From positions 80,001-144,000 of the forward strand of contig NZ_CP086112.1 in NCBI RefSeq assembly GCF_016806835.2: a stretch of 64,000 nucleotides of DNA. Reading direction: 5' to 3'. The translations under genes and the position numbers were made by a program. The stretch is from Skermanella rosea. GTDB lineage: Bacteria; Pseudomonadota; Alphaproteobacteria; Azospirillales; Azospirillaceae. This document shows, one piece after another, positions 1-9,129 of the stretch (position 1 is the first letter of the stretch; the number at the start of each line of letters is the position of its first letter). Below the pieces are notes generated by a model, which was not told where the DNA came from, ran no database searches, and saw only the letters and a list, made by a program, of their open reading frames with translations.

Positions 1-635
1 AGGGTGACGGTATAGCTCAGGCTCATGTCGAGCGTCGACGTGCCGCCCGGAGCCGGCAGGAACGGATTGGGATCGGAATTGTAGTCGAAGACCTCGAACG
101 GACAACGCCTCTCGCCGCTCTGGACGCATTCGAACCGGTTCGTCATGCGCAGCTCCCGCTCGAAGGGGCCGCCCGGGTCGTACAGGATCGACAGCCGGTA
201 GGCGAGGCTGTACCGGACATCGTCGAGTTCGTGCAGGTCGATGACGGTGTTGGGACCGATATTAATCGCCGAGAAGGGCGAGCCCTGCTGGTCGGCCGGA
301 AGGGTGACGGTCGTCCTCACCTTGCCGTCGAGGGTCACCTGGGCGAACCCCGTTCCCGTGAGGTCAAGTCCGACGGAACCCTGCACGCCCCCGAAGGCGC
401 GGTTCAGGTCTGTGCCCTGGATGGCCGAAACCCGGCCCGACGCGATCCCGCCCCCGGCGGATCTCTCCACGACGGTCGGCTCGGACAGCGACGCGGTGGA
501 GATGACGGTACCCGGTGCCGGTTCGTCTATGGTGACGCTGACCAGCGGAAAGCCGGTGATGGGCACCGCCTGCGCGCAGGTCGACGTCAGCGCCGCCGCG
601 AACAGGCCGAGTGCCAAGCATTTGGCCATGTGCAT
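1..635 (-). CDS. Secreted protein of unknown function (C-terminus cut by window edge)
   Basis: About 211 codons are visible and the frame runs off the left edge without a stop, so the C-terminus is missing. The start is an ATG preceded by a strong GGAGGAGG ribosome site (complement of about 642-653). The first 23 residues are a clear Sec signal peptide: a Lys, then the hydrophobic run LALGLFAAALTSTCAQA. The mature part is rich in Thr, Val, Gly and Pro, looks beta-strand rich, and carries a pair of cysteines near residues 172 and 180 (motifs FECVQSG and RRCPFEV) that could form a disulfide. I do not recognise the family. Export to the periplasm or beyond is likely; the role is unknown. Confidence 0.75.
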   Translation of the reverse strand, partial: MHMAKCLALGLFAAALTSTCAQAVPITGFPLVSVTIDEPAPGTVISTASLSEPTVVERSAGGGIASGRVSAIQGTDLNRAFGGVQGSVGLDLTGTGFAQVTLDGKVRTTVTLPADQQGSPFSAINIGPNTVIDLHELDDVRYSLAYRLSILYDPGGPFERELRMTNRFECVQSGERRCPFEVFDYNSDPNPFLPAPGGTSTLDMSLSYTVT

Positions 636-728
636 ATCCCGCCCCCCTCCTCCGATCCGACTGGCCGGCGCCCGGGAACGCGGCCCGCCGGATCGTTATC
701 TGCCGGAACCGGAACGGCGGTCTCCTGC

Positions 729-1664
729 TCATCGGTCGATCTGCCCGATTGGCAGGTCGGTCCCCTCGATCACCCGGCGGCGCCTGCCGATCTCGGCGGC
801 CATGAAGTCCAGGAAGACCCGGATGCGCGGCGCGTGGCGAAGGTCCGGATGGGTCAGCAGCCAGAGGTCGGCCGAAAGCTCCGGGTCGGGAGGGGCCAGC
901 CGGACCAGCGCCGGCCGCACGTCGGCGATCAGGCACGGCAGGTACGCGATGCCGATGCCGGCCTCGACCGCCTCCCCCAGCCCGAGCACCGAGTTGGTGC
1001 GGTAGGCGATCCGCTCCGGCGGCACGTTCTCGCGCACGCGGCGGACCACCTTCATGCCCGCCATGTCCTCGCCCAGCGAAACCCAGGAGCGGCGGTGGAG
1101 GGTGTCGGGATCGGCCGCCCCGGGAACCGGGAAGTCGGCCGCCCTGCCGTAGAGCGCCCAGGCGATGCGGGCGGCGCGGCGGCCGACCAGCGTTTCCGGC
1201 GGGTTGTCGGTCGCCCGGATCGCCACGTCGGCATCACGCTTCGACAGGTTGAGCGGCTGGTTGCTGAGCACGACGTCCAGCCGCATGTCGGGGCATTGCA
1301 CCAGGAACAGCGCGAACAGCGGCGTCAGCAGGTGGACGAGGAGGGAATCGTTGGTCGTGACCCGCAGCTCGCCCGCCGGCGACGGTTCGCGCCCGGAGAC
1401 CTTCCGGGTGAAGGCGGTGATGTCCTCGTCCAGGCGTGCCGCCAGGGATACCATCTCCTCCCCCGCCGCCGTGGGAACGTAGCCGACCCGGTGCCGCTCG
1501 AACAGCGGGGTGCCCAGGGCCGTCTCGATCTGGCGCAGGCGCCGGAACACGGTCGAGTGGTTGATGCCGAGCTGCTGGGCCGCCGACGGCAGGCCCTTGG
1601 CGTCCGCGATCGCCTTGACCAGCCGGAAGTCGTCCCATGCCAGGTTCCTGAACGGTTCGGCCAT
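729..1664 (-). CDS. LysR-family transcriptional regulator
   Basis: A 311-residue protein of normal LysR length. Residues about 12-70 form the N-terminal winged helix-turn-helix (motifs AAQQLGINHSTVFRRLRQIE and GTPLFERH), and about 90-300 are the periplasmic-binding-protein-like effector domain. The start is the ATG before AEPFRNL, with GAGGAA about 9 bases upstream; an in-frame ATG further up is less well placed. It is transcribed away from the dioxygenase/hydrolase operon that begins at 1854. That divergent arrangement is typical for LysR proteins that control their neighbour, so it probably senses a quinone or phenolic and regulates that operon. Target and effector are inferred. Confidence 0.9.
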   Translation of the reverse strand: MAEPFRNLAWDDFRLVKAIADAKGLPSAAQQLGINHSTVFRRLRQIETALGTPLFERHRVGYVPTAAGEEMVSLAARLDEDITAFTRKVSGREPSPAGELRVTTNDSLLVHLLTPLFALFLVQCPDMRLDVVLSNQPLNLSKRDADVAIRATDNPPETLVGRRAARIAWALYGRAADFPVPGAADPDTLHRRSWVSLGEDMAGMKVVRRVRENVPPERIAYRTNSVLGLGEAVEAGIGIAYLPCLIADVRPALVRLAPPDPELSADLWLLTHPDLRHAPRIRVFLDFMAAEIGRRRRVIEGTDLPIGQIDR

Positions 1665-1692
1665 CGGGCCCGTTCCTCGCATCTGTTCGCTG

Positions 1693-1741
1693 TTGCAATC
1701 TCCACGGCAAAACCGCACTCACAGCATTGCACAGGCGCAAT
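1693..1741. promoter_or_regulatory. Candidate LysR operator in the divergent intergenic region
   Basis: The 189 bp between the LysR gene and the dioxygenase operon hold two TTGC...GCAA dyads. One is TTGC (1693-1696) with GCAA (1707-1710). The other is a perfect ATTGC-6-GCAAT at 1726-1741. The second has the T-N11-A form usual for LysR boxes. Function is inferred from form and position only. Confidence 0.45.
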
Positions 1742-1853
1742 CGATAACCCATAGGCTTTTGCCGTCGGACCCGCCATCTTTGCATCAGTCAGGAACAACC
1801 CGCCGGCAAGCCGGCAAGGCGACGGACACTCCGCCGCCCTGGAGGACAAGACA

Positions 1854-2798
1854 ATGGGCTCTGTTGCGAACCGGAACGGAATTCATCACGTCACGGCGAT
1901 CGCGGGATCGACGCACCGCAACTTGGACTTCTACGGCCACACACTCGGGCTGCGGCTGGTCAAGAAGACGGTCAACTTCGACGATCCGGGCACTTATCAC
2001 TTCTATTATGGCGACGAGGTGGGCCAGCCCGGGGCGATACTGACCTTCTTCCCGTGGGACCACGCGGCGCCGGGCCGCCTGGGGATCGGGGAAACGAAGG
2101 GAACCGTCTTCCGGGTTCCCGAGCAGTCCCTGGGCTACTGGACCCACCGGCTGATCGAGCGCGGCGTTCGCCACGAAGCCCCGGAAAAGCGCTTCGGCGA
2201 GACGGTCCTGCCGTTCCGCGACCCCGACGGCATGCGCCTGGCGCTCGCCGCGGTTCCCGGGATCGGCACCGAGCCCACCTGGGCCGGCGGGGAAGTCCCG
2301 GCGGAACACGCGATCCGCGGCTTCCACGGCGTCAGCCTGCTGCTGAAGGAGGAGGCGCCGACCGGCGCGATCCTGACCGACGTGTTCGGCTTCACCAGGG
2401 TCGGGCAGGAAGGAGCGGTCGTCCGCTTCAGAGTCGAGGGAAACCCCGTCGGCGGGATCGTGGACATCCGGGTGGCGGGAGGTTTCCTGCCGGCACGGAT
2501 GGGGGCCGGGTCGGTCCACCACATCGCGTTCCGGGCGGCCGACGACGCGGCGCAGGCCGGCATGGTCGCGAGGCTGGCGAACCATCACGGCATCCGCACG
2601 ACGGAACAGAAGGACCGCAACTATTTCCGGTCGGTCTATTTCCGCGAGCCGGGGGGCGTGCTGTTCGAGATCGCGACCGACGAGCCGGGCTTCGCCGTCG
2701 ACGAGCCGGTGTCGGACCTGGGCCGCACGCTGAAACTGCCGGACTTCCTGGAGCCGCGCCGGGCTTCGATCGAGGCGGTGCTGCCGGAAGTCGCCTGA
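1854..2798 (+). CDS. Ring-cleaving dioxygenase of the VOC (glyoxalase) superfamily, MhqO/MhqA-like
   Basis: A 314-residue two-module VOC protein. The N-terminal module starts at GIHHVTAIAG (about residue 9) and includes [13 protein letters not shown]. The second module has GAGSVHHIAFRA (about 220) and [18 protein letters not shown] (about 262-280), which supply the His and Glu metal ligands of extradiol-type enzymes. Family members cleave hydroquinones or catechols with Fe(II) and oxygen and are linked to quinone resistance in Bacillus (mhq genes). TGGAGGACA precedes the ATG. It is the first gene of an operon with a hydrolase and a paralogous dioxygenase (3561). The substrate cannot be read from sequence. 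Confidence 0.88.
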   Translation: MGSVANRNGIHHVTAIAGSTHRNLDFYGHTLGLRLVKKTVNFDDPGTYHFYYGDEVGQPGAILTFFPWDHAAPGRLGIGETKGTVFRVPEQSLGYWTHRLIERGVRHEAPEKRFGETVLPFRDPDGMRLALAAVPGIGTEPTWAGGEVPAEHAIRGFHGVSLLLKEEAPTGAILTDVFGFTRVGQEGAVVRFRVEGNPVGGIVDIRVAGGFLPARMGAGSVHHIAFRAADDAAQAGMVARLANHHGIRTTEQKDRNYFRSVYFREPGGVLFEIATDEPGFAVDEPVSDLGRTLKLPDFLEPRRASIEAVLPEVA

Positions 2799-2854
2799 AA
2801 TTCTCGACCGTCCGTTCCATCCGAAGCCGGACCGGCTTCCCGAAGAGGTTCGCC

Positions 2855-3499
2855 ATGACCACCGCCCTGTCCTTCATCCACCGGTTCGAACCCGCCGCCG
2901 CGCCGGGGAAGCCGCCGATCCTTGTGCTTCACGGCACGGGCGGCGACGAGAACGACCTGATGCCGCTGGGCGGCATGATCGCCCCCGGTTCGGCCCTGCT
3001 CTCCCCGCGCGGCAAGGTGCTGGAGGGCGGCATGCCGCGGTTCTTCCGCCGCCTGGCCGAAGGCGTGTTCGACGAGGCGGACGTCAGGCACCGCGCCCAT
3101 GAGCTCGCCGACTTCGTCGCCGCGGCGCGGGAAGCCTACGGTCTGGCGACCCCGGTGGCGGTCGGGTTCTCCAACGGGGCGAACATCGCCGCCGCCGTGC
3201 TGATGCTTCGGCCGGAGGCGCTGGCCGGGGCGGTGTTGCTGCGGGCCATGGTGCCGCTGACCGACGCCCCGGCGGCGGCCGGGGGGAGCCTCGGGCTGGA
3301 CGGCAAGCCCGTGCTCCTGCTGTCCGGCGCGATGGACCCGATCGTCCCGGCCGACAACGCCGCGCGGCTCGCGGCGCTGCTGGGCGCCTCGGGAGCCGAG
3401 GTCGAGCAGAGGGTCCTGCCGGCGGGGCACGGCCTGTCGCAGGCGGACGTCAATCTTGCCAGGGACTGGATCGGCCGGCTCGCCCCGGTCCCCGCCTAG
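2855..3499 (+). CDS. Alpha/beta hydrolase (MhqD-like carboxylesterase)
   Basis: A 214-residue small alpha/beta hydrolase. The triad is visible: nucleophile Ser106 in GFSNGAN, Asp161 in [10 protein letters not shown] and His192 in LPAGHGLSQ. The oxyanion-side motif is [13 protein letters not shown] near residues 24-36. Homologues next to ring-cleaving VOC dioxygenases hydrolyse esters or ring-cleavage products and belong to quinone-stress operons. It lies 56 bp after one dioxygenase and 61 bp before the second, same strand, so co-transcription is likely. The start is the ATG before TTALSFIH, preceded by GAAGAGG; longer open reading upstream overlaps the dioxygenase in another frame and is not needed. 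Confidence 0.88.
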   Translation: MTTALSFIHRFEPAAAPGKPPILVLHGTGGDENDLMPLGGMIAPGSALLSPRGKVLEGGMPRFFRRLAEGVFDEADVRHRAHELADFVAAAREAYGLATPVAVGFSNGANIAAAVLMLRPEALAGAVLLRAMVPLTDAPAAAGGSLGLDGKPVLLLSGAMDPIVPADNAARLAALLGASGAEVEQRVLPAGHGLSQADVNLARDWIGRLAPVPA

Positions 3500-3523
3500 T
3501 CCCCCCATTCCTGTAACAAGGGA

Positions 3524-3543
3524 CCGCCGCCCCCGGGGCGGCG
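3524..3543 (+). repeat. GC-rich inverted repeat just before the second dioxygenase gene
   Basis: CGCCGCCCC and GGGGCGGCG face each other with almost no loop, immediately before the ribosome site of the gene starting at 3561. With no following T-run it is a poor terminator. It could influence translation of, or RNA processing before, the third gene of the operon. Confidence 0.4.
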
Positions 3544-3560
3544 GCGAAGGAGATCCGATC

Positions 3561-4505
3561 ATGCAGCTCACCGGCATCCATCACCTGACCGCCGTCTCGG
3601 CCGACGCGCCTGGCAACCATGCCTTCTATACGCGGACCCTGGGCATGCGGCTGGTCAAGAAGACGGTCAACCAGGACGATGTCAGCGCGTACCACCTGTT
3701 CTACGCGGACGCCCTCGCCTCCCCCGGATCGGACATCACCTTCTTCGACTGGCCGGTTCGGCGCGAGCGGCGCGGCAACCACAGCATCACCCGCACCGGC
3801 CTTCGCGTCGCCGGGCAGGATACGCTGGCCTGGTGGAAGCGCCATTTCGCCGAGACCGGCGTACCGCACGAGGAAGTGGTCGAACGGGACGGCCGCGCGA
3901 CGCTGGACTTCGAGGATTTCGAGGGACAGCGGCTGAGCCTGATCGACGACGGCGGCACGGATGCCGCCCACCCCTGGGACCGCAGCCCGGTCCCCGCCAA
4001 GCACCAGATCCGCGGCCTGGGACCGATCACGATGACCGTGCCGGACCTGAAGCCCACCGACCTTGTGCTGACCCGGGTGTTGAACATGGCCCAGGTCCGC
4101 GACTATGCGACGCCCGAGGCTCCCTCGTCGCGCACCCTTGTCTACGCCATGGGCGACGGCGGTGCGGCTGCGGAACTCCATGTGGCGGTCCGGCCCGATC
4201 TCGCGCCGGCCCAGCCGGGTGCCGGCAGCGTCCACCACGTGGCGTTCCGCATTCCGGATGCGGACTATGAGGCCTGGGCCGACCGCCTGGACCGGGTACG
4301 CATGCCGTCGAGCGGCCCGGTCGACCGCTTCTATTTCCGCAGCCTCTATTTCCGGGAGCCCAACGGCGTGCTGTTCGAGATCGCGACCGACGGCCCAGGC
4401 TTCGCGACCGACGAGGCGCTGGACACCCTCGGCGAGAAGCTCTCCCTGCCGCCCTTCCTGGAGGGCCGGCGCAGGGAGATCGAAGCCAACCTGAAGCCGC
4501 TCTGA
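3561..4505 (+). CDS. Second ring-cleaving dioxygenase of the VOC superfamily
   Basis: A 314-residue paralogue of the protein encoded at 1854, same length and architecture: N-terminal module from [13 protein letters not shown], shared block [17 protein letters not shown], second module with [14 protein letters not shown] and a closing block [20 protein letters not shown]. The start is the ATG at 3561 with GAAGGAGA eight bases upstream; a longer frame begins inside the hydrolase gene but lacks family similarity there. Two copies flanking a hydrolase suggest successive or parallel cleavage of related aromatic diols/quinols. The two diverge enough to have different substrates. An extradiol-type activity is established for the family, not shown for this protein. 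Confidence 0.87.
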   Translation: MQLTGIHHLTAVSADAPGNHAFYTRTLGMRLVKKTVNQDDVSAYHLFYADALASPGSDITFFDWPVRRERRGNHSITRTGLRVAGQDTLAWWKRHFAETGVPHEEVVERDGRATLDFEDFEGQRLSLIDDGGTDAAHPWDRSPVPAKHQIRGLGPITMTVPDLKPTDLVLTRVLNMAQVRDYATPEAPSSRTLVYAMGDGGAAAELHVAVRPDLAPAQPGAGSVHHVAFRIPDADYEAWADRLDRVRMPSSGPVDRFYFRSLYFREPNGVLFEIATDGPGFATDEALDTLGEKLSLPPFLEGRRREIEANLKPL

Positions 4506-4526
4506 CGCGGATTTGGCGAAGAAAGG

Positions 4527-4715
4527 CTAATGGTCGTCCTTCTTGTCCTTCGGGTCCGGCTTGCCGTCGCCACCGGCAACCGCCCCGCCGGGCATTTCGT
4601 CGGCGCCCATCCCGGGCGCGCCCATATCCGGGAGACCCGCAGGAGGATCCCGGGTATCGGTGACGGCCGGGTCCTTGTCCTTTGCCCGGTCGCCCGGCTT
4701 GTTGTTCTGGGTCAC
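4527..4715 (-). CDS. Small disordered acidic/basic hydrophilic protein
   Basis: A 62-residue protein if translation starts at the GTG (4713-4715) preceded by GGGAG eight bases upstream. Upstream codons in the same frame look random. It is rich in Asp, Lys, Pro and Gly (for example DRAKDKDPAVTDTRDPP, and the tail KPDPKDKKDDH), with a Met/Gly/Ala middle, no hydrophobic segment and no cysteine. That composition means intrinsic disorder. It resembles in style, not in sequence, the 65-residue protein at 55086. It converges on the dioxygenase operon. Function unknown; stress- or desiccation-related hydrophilic proteins look like this, but that is only a suggestion. Confidence 0.5.
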   Translation of the reverse strand: MTQNNKPGDRAKDKDPAVTDTRDPPAGLPDMGAPGMGADEMPGGAVAGGDGKPDPKDKKDDH

Positions 4716-5280
4716 TGGATCGCTCCCGCTGTTTGATTTCCGAAGATACCAACAGCGGACCGCGTTACTTGTCACGCGGCGACGGCCGGAGTCCAAAAAG
4801 AAGGGCCGCGCACACGCGGCGGCCCCAGTTACACGGAATGTGAAGCCGATGCAAGCAACTCCACGGCGTCTATTTCTCTGCGGAAAGCCAAGATTCAAGT
4901 GCTTGTACCGACGACTTCCGAAAAACTGGGCAGCAGCTTGACTGCTGCCGAACCCTTGGAGCAAAGTCTTCCTCGAAGGCGGGAAAAGTCCTCGCCGTTG
5001 CGGGCACGCGTGAGCACCTGCCGGGAGAGCTCTCCGATGGGCAGGGGAACAGGCGCGGATCGGACGGCGGCGGATCGGTCAGTGGAACGTCGTGAGGTCC
5101 GGCACCGGGCCGCCGGCGCCTCGTGGAACGATCGGGCGCCCGGCAGGATTATCCGGAGACGAGGCGACCCGCCTTGTGCAATCCAGGTCTACGTATCTGG
5201 CATACCAAATACACCGTACTGATCTTGTGTCGCAGGATCCTTCCTTTATCTTGGTTGCAACGCACAAAGGAGACCGAAAC
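4716..5280. other. 565-bp region without a convincing gene
   Basis: No reading frame here has a believable start, ribosome site and protein-like composition. It holds one GC-rich imperfect hairpin at about 4803-4825 (GGGCCGC facing GCGGCGGCCC around CACA). The right end should contain the promoter of the small gene at 5281, but no clear -35/-10 pair stands out. Confidence 0.5.
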
Positions 5281-5478
5281 ATGCTGACCGACGCCCCGAT
5301 CGAAATCGCCCTTCTGGTCTTCGTGGCAACCATGGCCGCGACCATTCTCGCCTCCGTGATGCACGCCTTTTTCGCGAAAAGTTCCGTTCCGGAGTTCGCA
5401 CGGCCCGCCAACAGCAACAATCCGTCCGGCAGGGCTCCTTCCGGCACCCGCCGGCCCAACCTGAGGGTCGTCGCCTGA
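5281..5478 (+). CDS. Small single-span membrane protein
   Basis: A 65-residue protein. AAAGGAGA ends eight bases before the ATG, a strong start signal. Residues about 7-30 form one hydrophobic helix (IEIALLVFVATMAATILASV); the rest is polar and basic, with a Ser/Pro/Arg-rich tail (SGRAPSGTRRPNLRVVA). It is probably an inner-membrane peptide with the tail in the cytoplasm. No family is recognised and no operon partner is evident, since the next gene is 0.8 kb away. Confidence 0.6.
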   Translation: MLTDAPIEIALLVFVATMAATILASVMHAFFAKSSVPEFARPANSNNPSGRAPSGTRRPNLRVVA

Positions 5479-6291
5479 CCCGTTGCACCGGCCGGAACTC
5501 GGCCGACGCGGCCGGTCACAGTGGTAGGATCAGGCCAGGAACTGCGGGAAGAACACGCAGACGCTGATCGCGGCCAGGGCGGCGACACCGCTTCAGGCCC
5601 ATGTCATCATGACCTTGTTCGGCAGATCCTCACGCTCCCCACCCGGTGAAGTCATTCTTCAGTGACTGGATGCCCGGGCCCGCGGCACGCCACGTATCGC
5701 GCATGCCGGCCCCGGGTACCCGGCCGCATGGTCTTCAGATCGTCGGCCGTTTCCCAGGGCGCCTGCCTGCGACGTTCATCGGCGCTTCCGGCAGGGGACT
5801 GGTGATTATCCATCGATTCTCCCTTTATTATGATCCTGTACCGGCTTTCCTCCGAGAGCCCCAGTAGTTGTCGCTTGGCATGTCTGATGCAATGTGCCGG
5901 GCCGGCTGAACTGCCGAATCCCGCCGGTTTCCCGCATCATGGAAACTTCGTCCGTTTCCCGGCAGGCGTGTCACTGCGCACGCCCACACCTGCCCAACGA
6001 CGATCCGGAGCCTATTTTGGCCCCCTCCTCGCCCCGATAGTGTCACTGGAACTTTCCGCACCCTGTGACGATAAATCAACTTCTTCGCAAAATAGGCAGA
6101 AAAAACACCAGCCTAAGATGCGTTGAAGGAAGATCTGCACGGTACTTGACCGCGGTCTTGAAACCGGCTGCTGAAGTTGCCGCGGTAGTTTCGGCACGAC
6201 CGGGTGGTTTCTTTCGACGACTCAAACCGGCCTGCCGGGGACTCGATCCGTAGGCGGACGACTTCATATCCATCGAACCTGGATAAGCCTC
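5479..6291. other. About 0.8 kb of non-coding or decayed DNA
   Basis: No credible intact gene. The minus strand near 5537-5611 reads as a short membrane-protein-like frame broken by one TGA (listed separately). Around 6065-6120 the composition becomes AT-richer, as expected for a promoter zone of the RTX gene at 6292, but I cannot name boxes with confidence. Confidence 0.5.
5537..5611 (-). pseudogene. Possible remnant of a tiny membrane protein gene with an internal stop
   Basis: Read leftward from the ATG at about 5611, the frame gives MMTWA, a TGA, then SGVAALAAISVCVFFPQFLA and a stop. The part after the TGA is a textbook membrane helix. A single TGA in place of TGG would join the two. It could equally be chance in GC-rich DNA. 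Confidence 0.25.
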
Positions 6292-8898
6292 ATGCCATCC
6301 ATTTCCGAGACGACCCCCACGGCCGCCGCCGGGAACGATTCCGCCGCGCCGGCGATCGCGCCCGAGCTTTTTCAGGTCCGTGCCACAGCTCCGGTCGTCA
6401 AGGCACCTGCCCTGCCCTCCGCATCGAGGCCGGGCGAGATCGTCGCCGTTCAGCTTCAGAACAATTCCGATGGCACCGAAGACGCCGGACTGATCACCTT
6501 CGGTCAGGTGTTCGGCAAGGGCGACCTGGGCGGCGGCAGCCATCTGGTCGGGGTTGTCGACGGTCGTGAAATCCCGGTCCAGATGGATGTCAAGGCGACC
6601 CACGCCGATGGCTCCGTGCGCCACGCCATCCTGACCATCGCGCAGCCGGCCCTGGCGGCGGGCGAGGTCGCGACCGTGATGTTGGAGGCCGCGGACCATG
6701 GACCGGGCGGGACGGCGATCAGGCCGGCGGATGTCCTCCGGAGCGGCTACGACGTCGATATCAACCTGACCGTCAGGGGCGCCAGCGGAACGGCGACCCG
6801 GTTCAAGGTGGACGCCGCCGCGGAACTGGAGAAGGCGACAGCCGCTGGCACCCTCAAGACCTGGATGAGCGGGCCGCTCGCATCCGAGTTCCGTGTCGTC
6901 AAGCCTCTCGACGATCATCTCGCCGTAACCCTCGATATCCGCGCTTTCGATGACGGCACGGTCCGTACCGACGTGACCGTCGGTGTGGAGTCGTCCTACC
7001 GGCCGGGCCTTCCGACCTTCTACAACTACGACGTCGAACTGCTCGATCAGGGCCGTGTCGCCTTCGAGAAGGACGGTATCGCTCACCACCGCAACAGCCG
7101 CTGGCACAAGGAAGTCTGGTCAGGGGACGCTCCCGGCGTCCATGTGGCGCAGGATGTCGGATACCTGAAATCGAGCGGGGCCGTCGTCGGCATCGATACG
7201 TCCCTCGGCGTGACCGCGGGCAGCCTCGGTCTCCCCTCGACTGCCGACACCGGCCCGATGGGCAACGCCACGATCATGAAGAAGATGACGGAAGTCGGCG
7301 GACGCGGCGACCTCGGCATCATGCCGATCTGGAACGCCCGCTACCTGGCGAGCCAGGATGAACGGGCCCTGGAAACCATGCTGGCCAACGCCGATGCCTC
7401 CGGCAGCATCCCCTGGCATTATCGCGACGAGAGCACGGGCGAGTACCTGCGCATCGACGATCACCCCGATCTGTGGATGGATGGCCGTACCCAGTGGCCG
7501 CAGTTCGGCGACGATGGGCTGACCAACGGCTTCGCCAACGGAGCCGCGGCGGGATGGGAGTTCGACACGGCCCATCAGCCGGCCCTCAACTACCTGCCCT
7601 ATCTCGTCACCGGCTCGCAATACTACCTGGACGGCCTGATGGCCCAGACCGCTTACAGCATCGCGTCGTTCGCCCCGCACTACCGTGGGCAGGAAGAAGG
7701 CTTCCTCGATTTCGACCAGGTGCGCGGACGGGCCTGGACGTGGCGCAACATGAGCGACGCCGCCTATGCCACGCCCGACGAGCACCCCCTGAAGGCCTAT
7801 TTCGTCAAGCTGCTGGACAGCAACCTCGACTCCCTGGTCGCCCGCCACATCGTCGATGGACAGGGAGACAAGTACGGCGAGTTCGAGGGCTTTCTTCGCC
7901 ACGACATGTGGCCGGACGGCGACCTGCTGGTCTGGCAATCCGACTTCGTCGTGCTAGCACTCGGCACCATGGCGCAACGGGGTAGCGAACAGGCCGTGAA
8001 GATGCTGGAGTGGATGGACAACTTCACCTCGGGCCGCTTCATCAACGAGGAGAACGGCTTCGATCCGCGCTTCGGCTCGGCCTATATGTTCAAGGTCAAT
8101 GCCCCCGGCAACGGCCCCGCCTATGACACCTGGGAAGAGCTGTTCCAGCGCAGCTTCGGCAACGCGCCGGCCGATCCGCCGGACGGCATCCAGGGGTGGC
8201 CCAGCTCTCCCTTCGCCTACGCGGCCAATGCCCGGGCGGCGGTCTCCGCGATCTTCACCGCCACGCAATCGGCCGACGCCATGGAAGCCTTCGGCTACCT
8301 GACGAAGGAAATGGTCAAGGCCCGGGGTGCCGATGGGTTCCACGCCGATCCCACCTGGAACGTGGCCCCCCGACTGCCGGATGGCGATACGCTCGAGTTC
8401 GACCAGATCCGCATCGCTCGCGGCCCGGAAGACCAGATCCTGCGGGGGGCGGAGGGCAACGAGCTGATCCATGGCTCGGCCGGCGACGATACCGTGACGG
8501 GCGAGGGCGGCATCGACATCCTGTTCGGCGGGCAGGGGAACGACGCCCTTTCCGGCGGTGCAGGGGACGATTTCCTGTATGGCGGTGCAGGCGACGATCG
8601 CATCGCGGGAGGGGCGGGCGACGACTACCTCAAAGGCAACGGCGGGGCCGACCGGTTCGAGTTCGGCTCCAATGCCGGTGGACGGGACATTGTCGCGGAC
8701 TTCAAGAGGGGATCGGACCTCATCGAGATCGAGGCCGACCTCGATGGCAACGGCCTGACCACCGCCGCACAGGTGCTCGGTGCGGCCGAGGCCGACGGTT
8801 CCGGCAATGCGGTGCTCGATCTGGGCAACGGCCTGGAAGTCACCGTCCTCGGCCTCGCCCCGGACGAGATGACCGCCGGCATGATCCGGATGATCTGA
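6292..8898 (+). CDS. RTX-repeat secreted protein with large unassigned N-terminal region
   Basis: 868 residues. Residues about 723-790 hold glycine/aspartate nonapeptide RTX repeats (GSAGDDTVTG, GGQGNDALSG, GAGDDFLYGG, GAGDDYLKGN), followed by FEFGSNAGGRDIVADF, the usual closing block of hemolysin-type Ca-binding modules. There is no N-terminal signal peptide, so export by a type I system recognising the C-terminus is expected; no such exporter is in the window. The first 700 residues are not RTX. Phrases such as VDGREIPVQMDVKATHADGS and VRHAILTIAQP recall the RIFT-barrel start of rhamnogalacturonan-lyase-like proteins, so a polysaccharide-acting enzyme is possible but unproven. A strong hairpin terminator follows at 8923. 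Confidence 0.75.
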   Translation: MPSISETTPTAAAGNDSAAPAIAPELFQVRATAPVVKAPALPSASRPGEIVAVQLQNNSDGTEDAGLITFGQVFGKGDLGGGSHLVGVVDGREIPVQMDVKATHADGSVRHAILTIAQPALAAGEVATVMLEAADHGPGGTAIRPADVLRSGYDVDINLTVRGASGTATRFKVDAAAELEKATAAGTLKTWMSGPLASEFRVVKPLDDHLAVTLDIRAFDDGTVRTDVTVGVESSYRPGLPTFYNYDVELLDQGRVAFEKDGIAHHRNSRWHKEVWSGDAPGVHVAQDVGYLKSSGAVVGIDTSLGVTAGSLGLPSTADTGPMGNATIMKKMTEVGGRGDLGIMPIWNARYLASQDERALETMLANADASGSIPWHYRDESTGEYLRIDDHPDLWMDGRTQWPQFGDDGLTNGFANGAAAGWEFDTAHQPALNYLPYLVTGSQYYLDGLMAQTAYSIASFAPHYRGQEEGFLDFDQVRGRAWTWRNMSDAAYATPDEHPLKAYFVKLLDSNLDSLVARHIVDGQGDKYGEFEGFLRHDMWPDGDLLVWQSDFVVLALGTMAQRGSEQAVKMLEWMDNFTSGRFINEENGFDPRFGSAYMFKVNAPGNGPAYDTWEELFQRSFGNAPADPPDGIQGWPSSPFAYAANARAAVSAIFTATQSADAMEAFGYLTKEMVKARGADGFHADPTWNVAPRLPDGDTLEFDQIRIARGPEDQILRGAEGNELIHGSAGDDTVTGEGGIDILFGGQGNDALSGGAGDDFLYGGAGDDRIAGGAGDDYLKGNGGADRFEFGSNAGGRDIVADFKRGSDLIEIEADLDGNGLTTAAQVLGAAEADGSGNAVLDLGNGLEVTVLGLAPDEMTAGMIRMI

Positions 8899-8922
8899 TC
8901 CCCTGCCCCGCTCCGCCAACGA

Positions 8923-8956
8923 GCCCGCCTGTGCGGAACCGCACAGGCGGGCTTTT
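8923..8956 (+). terminator. Rho-independent terminator that also contains a parS-like core
   Basis: A perfect 14-2-14 inverted repeat (arms GCCCGCCTGTGCGG and CCGCACAGGCGGGC) followed by TTTT, 24 bp after the RTX gene stop. Its centre, 8930-8945, is TGTGCGG-AA-CCGCACA, the same core found at 9011 and 10950 around parAB. Confidence 0.75.
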
Positions 8957-9009
8957 CACATCCGGGCGCTCGGGCCGGGCGCTCGGGAAGGAAAGACTGC
9001 CGCGGGGTG

Positions 9010-9027
9010 GTGTGCGGTTCCGCACAC
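9010..9027. promoter_or_regulatory. parS-like palindrome upstream of parA
   Basis: GTGTGCGG-TT-CCGCACAC, a perfect 8-2-8 inverted repeat with no T-run, 103 bp before the parA start. It shares the 16-bp core TGTGCGG-NN-CCGCACA with 8930-8945 and 10950-10965. ParB-type proteins bind 14-16 bp palindromes of this form beside their own genes, so a centromere site is the best reading. Confidence 0.6.
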
Positions 9028-9065
9028 ACATCCGCGGAAGATGGCCGAAGACCGGCAAACCGGCG

Positions 9066-9095
9066 TTGACAATGAGTCCGTGCGGTCCGAAACAT
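9066..9095 (+). promoter_or_regulatory. Candidate parAB promoter with overlapping half-sites
   Basis: TTGACA at 9066-9071 is a consensus -35; AAACAT at 9090-9095, 18 bp on, is a weak -10. GTGCGG (9080-9085) and CCGCAC (9099-9104) straddle the -10 and match the two halves of the parS-like core set wider apart, suggesting autoregulation by ParB or ParA. Confidence 0.4.
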
Positions 9096-9129
9096 CTGCC
9101 GCACAGATCCAATGACATAGAGGCTGGAG

